8,121 nt of DNA from an uncultured Bacilli bacterium (GCA_944359595.1 CALVSV010000019.1:1-8121), one strand, 5' to 3'; shown: positions 1 to 6,376, numbered from the stretch's first letter. The notes: generated by a model not told the origin, from the sequence alone. A program made the numbers and translations.

Positions 1-331
1 AATCATTTTCATATAATTTATATTTTAAGTCACTCTTAATATTATCAGAAATATTATTAATATGCAGTTTTACTTCACTCATAATATCTACATCATTAAT
101 ATTACTTATACTAAATTCTAGTTTATACGCTTTATCTAATACTTCATCTTCTTTAATTGGCTTAAGACTAGTTTTAATCTCACTACCCTCAACATAATCA
201 ATTTCAAGAGAGCCAATTACTAGTTCCTTATCTACTTTAGTAACACTTCTAAAGAAAGCAAAACTTACACTAATTAACAAAACAACTAATATAAATGGTA
301 ATACTAATATAATAACACTTTTCTTTTTCAT
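1..331 (-). CDS. Secreted or membrane-anchored protein, C-terminus beyond window edge
   Basis: The frame is open from ATG at 331 to the left edge, giving 110 codons without a stop; the 3' end is missing. The SD AAAGGAG lies 6 nt before the ATG. The N-terminus is MKKK, then a hydrophobic segment at residues 5-26 ending in SVSFAFF, like a signal peptide or single membrane anchor with possible cleavage after SFA. The rest (from about residue 28) is hydrophilic, with alternating beta-type stretches such as ELVIGSLEIDY and YKLEFSISNINDVDI. A short Lys-rich start and an 'AFF' ending followed by a beta-rich ectodomain resembles TasA/CalY-like secreted proteins of Firmicutes, but that resemblance is weak and the family is not assigned. 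It has its own promoter and a long structured leader downstream of the PBP gene, including a LexA-box match, so it may be separately regulated. Confidence 0.85.
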   Translation of the reverse strand, partial: MKKKSVIILVLPFILVVLLISVSFAFFRSVTKVDKELVIGSLEIDYVEGSEIKTSLKPIKEDEVLDKAYKLEFSISNINDVDIMSEVKLHINNISDNIKSDLKYKLYEND

Positions 332-337
332 AACTTA

Positions 338-351
338 CTCCTTTAAAGGAG
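338..351 (-). promoter_or_regulatory. Palindromic ribosome binding site of the leftmost gene
   Basis: The 14-nt sequence CTCCTTTAAAGGAG is a perfect palindrome. Its 3' half on the minus strand is the Shine-Dalgarno of the gene starting at 331. In RNA it can fold as CTCCT-TTAA-AGGAG, a 5-bp hairpin that would hide the SD. The palindrome is seen directly; translational control is inference. Confidence 0.6.
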
Positions 352-352
352 A

Positions 353-392
353 AAAAAATAAGGTATTTTTTATTTAAAAATCTAAAAATACC
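353..392 (-). terminator. Terminator or attenuator hairpin before the leftmost gene
   Basis: On the minus strand GGTATTTTT (392-384) pairs with AAAAATACC (370-362) as a 9-bp stem, followed at once by TTATTTTTTT (361-352). It is AT-rich but has the form of an intrinsic terminator. It may end the mraZ-pbp operon. Because a promoter lies upstream of it at 458-486, it would also sit inside the leader of the next gene. Confidence 0.6.
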
Positions 393-398
393 CCCCCC
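391..398. repeat. Homopolymer run of eight C (G8 on the minus strand)
   Basis: Eight consecutive C residues lie between the terminator-like stem and the LexA-box match. The last C belongs to the box, and the last three are part of the hairpin stem. Such a tract is rare in a sequence this AT-rich. It lies outside coding sequence, so length changes would alter the leader and not a reading frame. Confidence 0.9.
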
Positions 399-419
399 GA
401 ACATACGTTCGTGTTCGGG
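396..419. promoter_or_regulatory. GC-rich hairpin in the intergenic leader
   Basis: CCCGAACA (396-403) and TGTTCGGG (412-419) form a perfect 8-bp stem with an 8-nt loop. On the plus strand it is followed after 7 nt by a run of eight T (427-434), so it could stop antisense transcription heading into the PBP gene. On the minus strand it is the first hairpin of the leader of the gene starting at 331. Confidence 0.65.
398..411. promoter_or_regulatory. Match to the Gram-positive LexA (SOS) box
   Basis: CGAACATACGTTCG is a perfect inverted repeat, CGAAC-N4-GTTCG. It fits the Bacillus-type LexA/DinR consensus CGAACRNRYGTTCG at every position. It lies 46 nt downstream of the -10 box at 458-463, so a bound repressor would act as a roadblock inside the leader rather than cover the promoter. 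The match is seen; LexA binding is inferred. Confidence 0.5.
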
Positions 420-457
420 AAGGATATTTTTTTTCTCGCGATCATCTTTACAATTAA

Positions 458-486
458 ATTATATCATTTTTATAATACTAAGTAAA
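458..486 (-). promoter_or_regulatory. Sigma-A-type promoter for the leftmost gene
   Basis: On the minus strand TTTACT (486-481), a 17-nt spacer and a perfect TATAAT (463-458) form a good housekeeping promoter. It begins 2 nt after the PBP stop codon. The start point would be near 451, giving a leader of about 120 nt before the ATG at 331. Confidence 0.65.
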
Positions 487-487
487 C

Positions 488-2602
488 TTATTTTTTGCTT
501 TCCAAATTTATTTCCAATACTTTTGTTCCTTCTTCTTCTTTTTCAGTATAATTTATAACATATCCGTTTCCATTTATTTTGCAATTTTTTTCTGTTAAAT
601 TACAGAACTCAATTACATCTTTTTTTGAATATCCATTTATATCTGGAATACTACCATCATAACTATCTGTAAGTAGGAATAATTTATCATAATTTGATAC
701 TTTTACTCCAGATAATGGATATTGTTTTATAATTTTGTTTCCGTTACCTAACAATATTGGATTAATACCATTTTCATTTAACTTTGTTATTACAGTATTT
801 TTATCATCACCAATATAATTTTCTATTTTTATAGTATTAAATTCAGTGTTATTACTATTTTTGTCTGCATTAACTTCCATATATTTTCCTATATCTTCTA
901 TTAAACTTTGCATTGAAGTTGTAAGGGAATTTGAACTCGTATTTTTATAAGCTGCATATATTATTATTTCTGGATCATCTTTAGGAAATATTAACGAAAC
1001 ACTTTTTACTGTTGTATCTTCTGAATAGTTTCCGGTTTCATCAACTGTTTGAGCAGTACCAGTTTTACCTATTACATCGTATCCTTCAATATTATACATA
1101 TATCCAGTACATGCACTTGGATCGTTATGTGTAACATTTTCCATCAAATCTTTTATTTTTGTTATAGTTTCGGTGTTTGCTACCTTTTCTAATTCCTTTT
1201 TAGAACCCTTATATATTATTTCTCCAGTATCAGAATCAATTATTTTTTCGATAATATATGGTCTAAGAGTTGTTCCATTATTAGTTATTGAAGTTAGTGC
1301 TTGAATATGTTGTATGGGAGTTGTTGTAATCCCTTGACCAAATCCTGCATTTACTATTTCGATTGGATATGTAAATCTAATTTGTCCAGTAACTTCATTA
1401 GGTAGTGTTATACCAGTTTTTTTACCAAATCCTAATAATTTAAAATAGTTTTCTAATTCTTGTTTAGACAAATAATTATTCATTATATCAGCTATAGCTG
1501 TATTAGATGAAAGTGCAAAACCTTGATCTAAAGTTATTTCACCCCACCCTTGTTTATTCCAGTCGTGAACTGTATCTTCTTCTACTTCTACATTTCCAGA
1601 TTTATATTTTTTATTTCCATCGTATACACCCTTTTCGATAGCTGCCATATATGTAAAAATTTTCATTGTTGAACCGGGTTCAAATTCATATGAAACAAGT
1701 GGGTTTAAATATGATGTTATATCCCTTGTATTTGGATTAAAAGAAGGTCTTGATGAAGATGCAAGTATAGCTCCCGTTTTTGCATCTGCAACAGTAATAG
1801 TTGCCCACTCTAAATCTTTTTCGTCTTCCGCCACTTTTATTAATGCTTGTTCTAATAATAGTTGTATATTTGAATCAATTGTCAAATATATATCATTACC
1901 GTTTTCTGGATCTTTTTTCACTTCGGGCGTATTTGGGATTTTATATCCCATCAAATCCTTTTGATATTCTAAATAACCATCTGTTCCACTTAACTCGTCA
2001 TTAAATTCTGATTCTAACCCCATTTCGCCTGTAATACTACCATCTTCTAAACTTTTTGCATATCCTAGTATGTATGATGCAAAATCTCCATTAGGATAAT
2101 ATCTTTTATAACTTTGTACAAAGTCTATTCCGGGTAATTTTAAATTTTCTATTTCTTCCTTTTTTATTTCATTTATTCCTCTACCACCAGGACCTAATTC
2201 AACTTGATATACATCTTTTGATAATAATCTTACTAGTTCTTCTACACTCATATTTAAAACTGGGGATAATTTATTTGCAGTATCTTGAATATCAACCACA
2301 TGTAATGGCTTTTCAGAATTTTCACTTCTAGATTCATCAAGATACGCTATTACAGTATAACTAGCAACATTTTGAGCTAAAACTTCACCAGTACTATCAT
2401 ATATAGTTCCTCTATTAGCATAAGTCACTTCTTTTTGAGTGTTTCTTTTATTCTTAAGTTCTTTTGTATTAATACCATCAATTTCTGTTGAAATAGATAA
2501 ATATATTATTCTAACAATTATAAGCAAAATTAAAAAAAGACAAGTAAAAATAATAGGCATATTCATAACAACTCTATTAGTAATTTTTTGTCTTTTTTTC
2601 AT
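488..2602 (-). CDS. Class B penicillin-binding protein with PASTA repeats (PBP2X/PBP2B/SpoVD-like)
   Basis: This is a monofunctional D,D-transpeptidase that cross-links peptidoglycan, most likely at the division septum. The 704 residues show a cytoplasmic N-terminus, one membrane helix (about 14-38), a PBP dimerisation domain (from about 57, with RGTIYD at 64-69) and a transpeptidase domain with all three catalytic motifs: STMK (Ser311, Lys314), SSN (365-367) and KTG (513-515). At the C-terminus are two PASTA-like repeats (about 592-646 and 649-704). Length and layout fit PBP2X/SpoVD-type proteins. The ATG at 2602 has an AGGAGG 11 nt upstream that overlaps the ftsL stop, 15 nt between genes, so it is the last gene of the mraZ-rsmH-ftsL operon. 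In a bacterium with this cluster it is probably the division PBP (FtsI role), though the symbol is not certain. Confidence 0.96.
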   Translation of the reverse strand: MKKRQKITNRVVMNMPIIFTCLFLILLIIVRIIYLSISTEIDGINTKELKNKRNTQKEVTYANRGTIYDSTGEVLAQNVASYTVIAYLDESRSENSEKPLHVVDIQDTANKLSPVLNMSVEELVRLLSKDVYQVELGPGGRGINEIKKEEIENLKLPGIDFVQSYKRYYPNGDFASYILGYAKSLEDGSITGEMGLESEFNDELSGTDGYLEYQKDLMGYKIPNTPEVKKDPENGNDIYLTIDSNIQLLLEQALIKVAEDEKDLEWATITVADAKTGAILASSSRPSFNPNTRDITSYLNPLVSYEFEPGSTMKIFTYMAAIEKGVYDGNKKYKSGNVEVEEDTVHDWNKQGWGEITLDQGFALSSNTAIADIMNNYLSKQELENYFKLLGFGKKTGITLPNEVTGQIRFTYPIEIVNAGFGQGITTTPIQHIQALTSITNNGTTLRPYIIEKIIDSDTGEIIYKGSKKELEKVANTETITKIKDLMENVTHNDPSACTGYMYNIEGYDVIGKTGTAQTVDETGNYSEDTTVKSVSLIFPKDDPEIIIYAAYKNTSSNSLTTSMQSLIEDIGKYMEVNADKNSNNTEFNTIKIENYIGDDKNTVITKLNENGINPILLGNGNKIIKQYPLSGVKVSNYDKLFLLTDSYDGSIPDINGYSKKDVIEFCNLTEKNCKINGNGYVINYTEKEEEGTKVLEINLESKK

Positions 2603-2617
2603 AATAAGGATTACCTC

Positions 2618-2911
2618 CTATTTCATAACAATCTTTATATTATCATTATTATACTCTAATCCATATTCTTTTGCAACCTCTTGAATATTTTCTAAAGAAG
2701 CAAGTTCATTTATTTTCATATTTAAGCTTTCGTTAGTTTTTTCTTGTTTACTCACTTTGTTTTTTAATTCTTCTACTTCAAAGTTAATATTAGATATTAA
2801 TGCTTTTGTACCTATAACAACAAACGGTGTTAATACAAGCATTATAATCGCAACAATATGAACTAACTTAGAAAACTTAGAAGGTTTTCTTACCTTAACT
2901 TTCTTCTTCAT
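2618..2911 (-). CDS. ftsL: FtsL-like cell-division protein
   Basis: A 97-residue bitopic membrane protein. It has a basic cytoplasmic tail (MKKKVKVRKPSK), one membrane helix (about 16-37) and an extracellular coiled coil (about 40-75, rich in Glu, Lys and Asn with Leu/Ile spacing). This is the build of FtsL, which with DivIC/FtsB and DivIB/FtsQ forms the divisome complex that activates the septal PBP. Sequence conservation in the family is very low, so the call rests on topology and on position between rsmH and the PBP gene, where ftsL always lies in Firmicutes. The ATG at 2911 is chosen because GGGTGA stands 6 nt before it. A GTG at 2920, three codons upstream, falls inside that SD and is less likely. 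Confidence 0.88.
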   Translation of the reverse strand: MKKKVKVRKPSKFSKLVHIVAIIMLVLTPFVVIGTKALISNINFEVEELKNKVSKQEKTNESLNMKINELASLENIQEVAKEYGLEYNNDNIKIVMK

Positions 2912-2926
2912 AATATTCACCCATTT

Positions 2927-3850
2927 CTATAGCTTTTCCACTATTCTTAATTTGGCACTTCTACTTCTATTATTATTTTTAAGTTCATCATCACTAGGTG
3001 TAATTACTTTTTTATTAATAAGCTTGATTTTAGGTTTATATTCATCTGGTATTTCTGGAAGCCCCTTCACAATATCGTCAACTTTACTATATTCATTAAA
3101 TATTCTTTTTACTATTTTATCTTCTAGTGAATGAAATGTTATTACACAAATTCTACCACCTTTATTTAAAAGATCAATAGCTGTTGGTAATACATGTTCA
3201 ATTACATACAATTCCTTATTCACTTCAATTCTAATCGCTTGAAATATTTTTTTTGCAGGATGCGATTGTAAAATTCTTTTCATAGGAACCGCACTCTTTA
3301 TAATATCAACTAGTTCTAAAGTAGTTTCTACCTGCTTATTTTTTCTATATTCTACAATTTTTTTAGCAATATTTTTTGAATATTTTTCTTCTCCATATTC
3401 AAAAAATATTTTTGTTAGTTGTTCTACACTATACTCATTAACAACATTATATGCACTAAATTTATTATCCTTATCCATTCTCATATCTAGTGGTGCATCA
3501 TTGTGATAACTAAACCCCCGAGTTTCTTCGTCCAATTGTGGACTAGAAACACCTAAATCAAATAATATACCATCAACATTTTTAATACCACGTGTATTTA
3601 ATTCTTCTTTTAAATTAATAAAATTTGATTTAATTATTTCAAAGTTATCACCAACATCAGATAAAACATTTGTGCTGTAAAGTATCGCATCTATATCTTG
3701 ATCAAAGGCGAATAATTTTCCCCTCTTTATTCGTTTTAGGATTTCTTTACTATGCCCAGCATAGCCTAAAGTACAATCAACATATATACCATCTTCACGT
3801 ATATTTAATCCATCGATTGCCTCATTTAAAAGTACGCTTACATGTTTCAT
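2927..3850 (-). CDS. rsmH: 16S rRNA (cytosine(1402)-N(4))-methyltransferase RsmH
   Basis: Transfers a methyl group from S-adenosylmethionine to N4 of C1402 in the ribosomal P site of 16S rRNA; formerly MraW. The 307-residue length is normal. Visible signatures are the SAM-binding VDCTLGYAGHS (24-34; the usual form is GGGGHS or GGAGHS, so Tyr replaces Gly at 30), FAFDQD (47-52), FDLGVSSPQLD (97-107), RGFSY (111-115), DMRMD (122-126), HPAKKIFQAIRIEVN (197-211) and ITFHSLED (237-244). The C-terminus NNRSRSAKLR is typical. The ATG at 3850 begins MKHVSVLLNE as in the family. A TTG at 3856 in frame overlaps the mraZ stop and is not preferred. It follows mraZ after 2 nt, so the two are likely translationally coupled, and precedes ftsL closely. 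Confidence 0.97.
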   Translation of the reverse strand: MKHVSVLLNEAIDGLNIREDGIYVDCTLGYAGHSKEILKRIKRGKLFAFDQDIDAILYSTNVLSDVGDNFEIIKSNFINLKEELNTRGIKNVDGILFDLGVSSPQLDEETRGFSYHNDAPLDMRMDKDNKFSAYNVVNEYSVEQLTKIFFEYGEEKYSKNIAKKIVEYRKNKQVETTLELVDIIKSAVPMKRILQSHPAKKIFQAIRIEVNKELYVIEHVLPTAIDLLNKGGRICVITFHSLEDKIVKRIFNEYSKVDDIVKGLPEIPDEYKPKIKLINKKVITPSDDELKNNNRSRSAKLRIVEKL

Positions 3851-3852
3851 AA

Positions 3853-4284
3853 TCAACCTACACTATCAAATAGATTTTCAGCAATATCTGAAAGTTCTTC
3901 ACTACTTTCATTAAAGAATTTTTCCCAATTATCTTTTGACCAAATTTCAATACGATTTCCTACTCCAATTATTATGCATTCTTTTTTTATATTTGCATAT
4001 TTTATTAATGGGGCAGGTATTAATATACGACCTTGTTTATCATAAGTAGTAAGTGATGCTCCAGATAAGAAAAATCTAGAAAAATTTCTCGCATCTTTTT
4101 TTGTAAATGGTAATTGATTAAGTTGGGAAGTTATGTTGTCAAAGTTTTGTTTAGAATAAATAAATAAACAATTTTCAAGACCTCTTGTTAGTATAATATC
4201 ATTTCCTATTTCTTGCCTTAGTTTCGATGGAATTACAAGTCTTGATTTCTCGTCTATGTTATTATTAAATTCACCCATCAACAT
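3853..4284 (-). CDS. mraZ: Transcriptional regulator and division-cluster protein MraZ
   Basis: MraZ is an AbrB-fold DNA-binding protein that forms a ring and binds direct repeats upstream of its own operon, controlling the division and cell-wall cluster. From ATG at 4284 the protein is 143 residues, the usual Firmicutes length, and starts MLMGEFNNNIDEKSRLVIP as family members do. The two DxxxR motifs of the tandem MraZ domains are Asp11-Arg15 (DEKSR) and Asp82-Arg86 (DKQGR), each followed by a strand (LVIPSKLR, ILIPAPL). GGGGTGA lies 5 nt upstream of this ATG. A GTG at 4308 in frame would add eight residues not found in the family and starts inside the palindrome near the transcription start, so it is rejected. 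The stop is TGA. It is the first gene of the operon. Confidence 0.97.
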   Translation of the reverse strand: MLMGEFNNNIDEKSRLVIPSKLRQEIGNDIILTRGLENCLFIYSKQNFDNITSQLNQLPFTKKDARNFSRFFLSGASLTTYDKQGRILIPAPLIKYANIKKECIIIGVGNRIEIWSKDNWEKFFNESSEELSDIAENLFDSVG

Positions 4285-4306
4285 ATAACTCACCCCACTT
4301 TTTGAC

Positions 4307-4322
4307 ACCAGTTACCACTGGT
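4307..4322. promoter_or_regulatory. 16-bp inverted repeat at the mraZ transcription start
   Basis: ACCAGT-TACC-ACTGGT is a perfect inverted repeat with 6-bp arms, lying right after the mraZ -10 box, where a repressor operator or a 5'-end hairpin would be. On the minus strand it holds AGTGG and ACTGG, and a further AGTGG follows just before the SD, which could be MraZ contacts. Function is inferred. Confidence 0.5.
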
Positions 4323-4329
4323 CAATATT

Positions 4330-4358
4330 ATAATACTATAAAATATATACTAAATCAA
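4330..4358 (-). promoter_or_regulatory. Promoter of the mraZ-rsmH-ftsL-pbp operon
   Basis: On the minus strand TTGATT (4358-4353), a 17-nt spacer and TATTAT (4335-4330) fit a sigma-A promoter, with transcription starting near 4323, about 39 nt before the mraZ ATG. An overlapping TATAAT three nucleotides further on would need a 20-nt spacer. Confidence 0.6.
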
Positions 4359-4373
4359 CAAGTACAAATAAAC

Positions 4374-4393
4374 TTTACACTTAATTTTACACT
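4374..4393 (-). repeat. Two direct AGTGTAAA repeats upstream of the mraZ promoter
   Basis: TTTACACT occurs at 4374-4381 and 4386-4393 on the plus strand, so AGTGTAAA twice with a 12-nt period on the minus strand, upstream of the -35 box. MraZ is known to bind short tandem direct repeats ahead of its operon, and AAGTG-type repeats are reported for Mollicutes. The copies are seen; binding is inferred. Confidence 0.4.
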
Positions 4394-4462
4394 CATTTTT
4401 GAGTTATTTAGGGATTTTAATACAAAAAATAAAGAATATATACAAAAACTAACATTTTTTTA

Positions 4463-4491
4463 TTGCACCTTTCTTAATTTTATGATATTAT
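4463..4491 (+). promoter_or_regulatory. Promoter of the tRNA pair
   Basis: TTGCAC (4463-4468), a 17-nt spacer and TATTAT (4486-4491), with TG at 4483-4484 giving an extended -10. Transcription would begin near 4498-4500, just before the first tRNA at 4505. Confidence 0.7.
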
Positions 4492-4504
4492 ATATTCTGT
4501 GAAC

Positions 4505-4581
<77 letters not shown>

Positions 4582-4587
4582 CTATTT

Positions 4588-4672
4588 GCGAGTGTGGCGA
4601 AATTGGCAGACGCACTAGACTTAGGATCTAGCGCCTTACGGCATGGGGGTTCAAGTCCCTTCACTCGCACCA
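4588..4672 (+). tRNA. tRNA-Leu (anticodon UAG)
   Basis: A complete 85-nt class II tRNA. The acceptor GCGAGTG pairs perfectly with CACTCGC, the discriminator is A, and CCA is encoded (4670-4672). The anticodon stem is CTAGA/TCTAG with loop CTTAGGA, giving anticodon TAG (4622-4624), which reads CUN leucine codons, mainly CUA/CUG. The long variable arm GCC-TTAC-GGC confirms the class II type. It is the second gene of a two-tRNA transcript. Confidence 0.97.
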
Positions 4673-4711
4673 TTGAAAAATCTAGTTGATCTTTGTTTCA
4701 ACTTTACTAAT

Positions 4712-4748
4712 AAAAACCAATTTTATTTCTAGAATTGGTTTTTATTAT
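4712..4748. terminator. Bidirectional terminator between the tRNAs and the lipoprotein gene
   Basis: AAAAACCAATT (4712-4722) and AATTGGTTTTT (4733-4743) form a perfect 11-bp stem with a 10-nt loop, followed by TATTATTTTTATT. The A-run on the left arm gives a U-run on the other strand, so it can end both the plus-strand tRNA transcript and the minus-strand envelope operon. A weaker 6-bp hairpin (4684-4703) stands just before it. Confidence 0.85.
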
Positions 4749-4770
4749 TTTTATTATAAGGTAAAACAAT

Positions 4771-5157
4771 TTAATTATTGCAAATACTCCATATTTCTTC
4801 GTGTACATAATCTATACTAATCTTTTTATCCGTAATAGCTAATTCATTATCTTTTTCACATAAGTATGCAAGATTGTCATCAAGATTACTACAATCTTCT
4901 AAATTTATCTCTTCTTTTGCTAATTTAATATATTCATCTAGTTTTATACACACTTCTGAATCTGAATCATCACAATAATCTTTATAATGTCCTTCTAAAA
5001 CTGTGGCGAGATCTTCATAATTATTTTCATCGGTAAAAGAATGTACATCAATTATATCAATTTTATTACATAATTCTTTTTCTTTATCGTTAGAACATCC
5101 AGAAGCCAATCCTAATATTAAGCTTATAGACATTAAACCTAAAAATACTTTTTTCAT
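4771..5157 (-). CDS. Small cysteine-rich lipoprotein of unknown function
   Basis: A 128-residue protein with a lipoprotein signal peptide: MKK, hydrophobic core 4-17, lipobox A-S-G-C with the lipidated Cys at 21. The mature part (about 108 residues) is acidic and probably helical. It carries six more cysteines (30, 62, 70, 89, 100, 126), an even number that could form three disulfides outside the membrane. No known family is recognised. The ATG at 5157 has GGAGGA 6 nt upstream. It lies 21 nt after the DUF3137-like gene with no terminator between, so it is the last gene of the four-gene envelope operon, which ends at the hairpin at 4712-4743. The role is unknown; its place suggests it works at the outer face of the membrane with the preceding membrane proteins. 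Confidence 0.92.
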   Translation of the reverse strand: MKKVFLGLMSISLILGLASGCSNDKEKELCNKIDIIDVHSFTDENNYEDLATVLEGHYKDYCDDSDSEVCIKLDEYIKLAKEEINLEDCSNLDDNLAYLCEKDNELAITDKKISIDYVHEEIWSICNN

Positions 5158-5178
5158 AAATTTCCTCCAATTAATTTT

Positions 5179-6066
5179 TTAAATCCAACAATCAATCAAT
5201 TTCATAATAATATTGATTTGATTTGAAATTTTACTTTTTTCTTTTTCTAAATTAAATTTGCTATAAATGCTCGGTTCAAAAAAGTTCTTTTTATCTCCAA
5301 TACCGATATGTATTTGATTATTTAGAAAAAATACTAATATTTTACCATTTGTTTCTTTATATAATCTTTTAATAATATCAATTATACTAGATTTAAGAAT
5401 ATTAAATACAAATTCTTCGTGATCTGCATAAATAATTAATTTATCAGCTAAATCCAAATCGGTCATTTGAATTTCTTTGTATTCTTTTCCTTTTAACATT
5501 TGCTTAGTTTTTTTACCGTTAAAAATTTTTGGTCCAATTTGAATATTTGATTTAAAATTTTCATTAAAACTTAAAATTAACCATTTTCCTTTAAAATTTG
5601 TGTGTTCATTCATATCACTATTCCTCGGTATATAACCCATACGAACATCTGCATATTCTATTCGTATATTTTTATATTTTGCTGATATATAATCATCATT
5701 ATTATAGCTATTAATTGTAGGAATTTTAGCATTATCTATTACTTTTGCAAAATCTTTTGGTAATAGATCATCAGTAGGATTGTATTTAACCTCACCAAAA
5801 TTATCTTTTAAAATTTCTAAGGTAATATTTTTTGCATATATTTTTTTATAATATTCTATATCTCTTTTACATATAGATTTTGAAATCAAATATCCTGGTA
5901 AACATACTATAAAAATGCCAATAATAAGGTATATGATCATATTATTAGATAGCGAATCCTGATACAAACATGGTAAAAAGAATAATAAAGAAATTATAAT
6001 ATATACAAAAATAGTCTTTATCCAAATCTTTTTCTTTGTTTTTTTTAGTTCATCTAAATAATTCAT
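5179..6066 (-). CDS. DUF3137-like membrane protein
   Basis: 295 residues with a Lys-rich start, two membrane helices close together (about 14-34 and 43-63) and a long soluble domain. The soluble part has the pattern I know from DUF3137 proteins: a YADV strand (138-141), an FKGKW(L)ILSFN strand (158-168), LIIYADHEEFVFNIL (210-224), a helix IIDIIKRLY, then ILVFFLNNQIHIGIG (243-257) and FEPSIY (263-268). The function of DUF3137 is unknown; in many bacteria the gene stands beside lemA, which is not present here. The ATG at 6066 has TGAGG only 3 nt upstream. A GTG at 6075 overlaps the preceding TGA as GTGA and could also be the start through translational coupling, adding three residues. The family call is from pattern memory and would need a profile search to confirm. 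Confidence 0.88.
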   Translation of the reverse strand: MNYLDELKKTKKKIWIKTIFVYIIISLLFFLPCLYQDSLSNNMIIYLIIGIFIVCLPGYLISKSICKRDIEYYKKIYAKNITLEILKDNFGEVKYNPTDDLLPKDFAKVIDNAKIPTINSYNNDDYISAKYKNIRIEYADVRMGYIPRNSDMNEHTNFKGKWLILSFNENFKSNIQIGPKIFNGKKTKQMLKGKEYKEIQMTDLDLADKLIIYADHEEFVFNILKSSIIDIIKRLYKETNGKILVFFLNNQIHIGIGDKKNFFEPSIYSKFNLEKEKSKISNQINIIMKLIDCWI

Positions 6067-6071
6067 ATGCC

Positions 6072-6320
6072 TCACTTATTTTTAACACTTAAGATAATAG
6101 CTAAAATGATACTAGGTATAACAGCAAATCCACAAATATAAAATATTGTACTAAATAGCGTATTAATGAAATCAGACTCAAATTCAAGTGTGAATAATAT
6201 GCCCTGGATAACTTTTGATATAATCATAGTAGCAAAAATCAAGACCGGAATCAGCCAATATTTCTTTTTTTTACTATATTGAGTTTGCTGTTGGCTTTGT
6301 AATTGATTATCGTTATTCAT
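6072..6320 (-). CDS. Small two-helix membrane protein, function unknown
   Basis: 82 residues: a polar Gln/Asn-rich N-terminus (1-15), a KKKK patch (17-20), then two membrane helices (about 22-42 and 54-78) and a short VKNK tail. Both ends would lie in the cytoplasm by the positive-inside rule. No family is recognised. The ATG at 6320 has AAAGGAG 7 nt upstream. Its TGA stop overlaps or nearly touches the start of the DUF3137-like gene, so the two are probably made together and may form one membrane complex. Confidence 0.85.
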   Translation of the reverse strand: MNNDNQLQSQQQTQYSKKKKYWLIPVLIFATMIISKVIQGILFTLEFESDFINTLFSTIFYICGFAVIPSIILAIILSVKNK

Positions 6321-6376
6321 CGTATCGCTCCTTTATTACTTTAGTTCTTTTAAATTAAATTTATATTCGAATACTT

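Noticed and set aside
396..419. Reading the GC-rich hairpin only as a plus-strand terminator
   Set aside because: No plus-strand gene lies upstream within the window, and the same bases hold the LexA-box match and leader pairings; a termination role on antisense transcripts remains possible but is not the main reading.
1801..2004. Plus-strand frames inside the PBP, ftsL, rsmH and mraZ genes (also 2439-2684, 2952-3134, 3670-3852 and 3842-4045)
   Set aside because: All are opposite well-identified genes with conserved motifs and have no ribosome binding sites.
4302..4502. Open frame of 66 codons on the plus strand between mraZ and the tRNAs
   Set aside because: It has no Shine-Dalgarno, covers the mraZ promoter and the tRNA promoter, and its product has no protein-like pattern.
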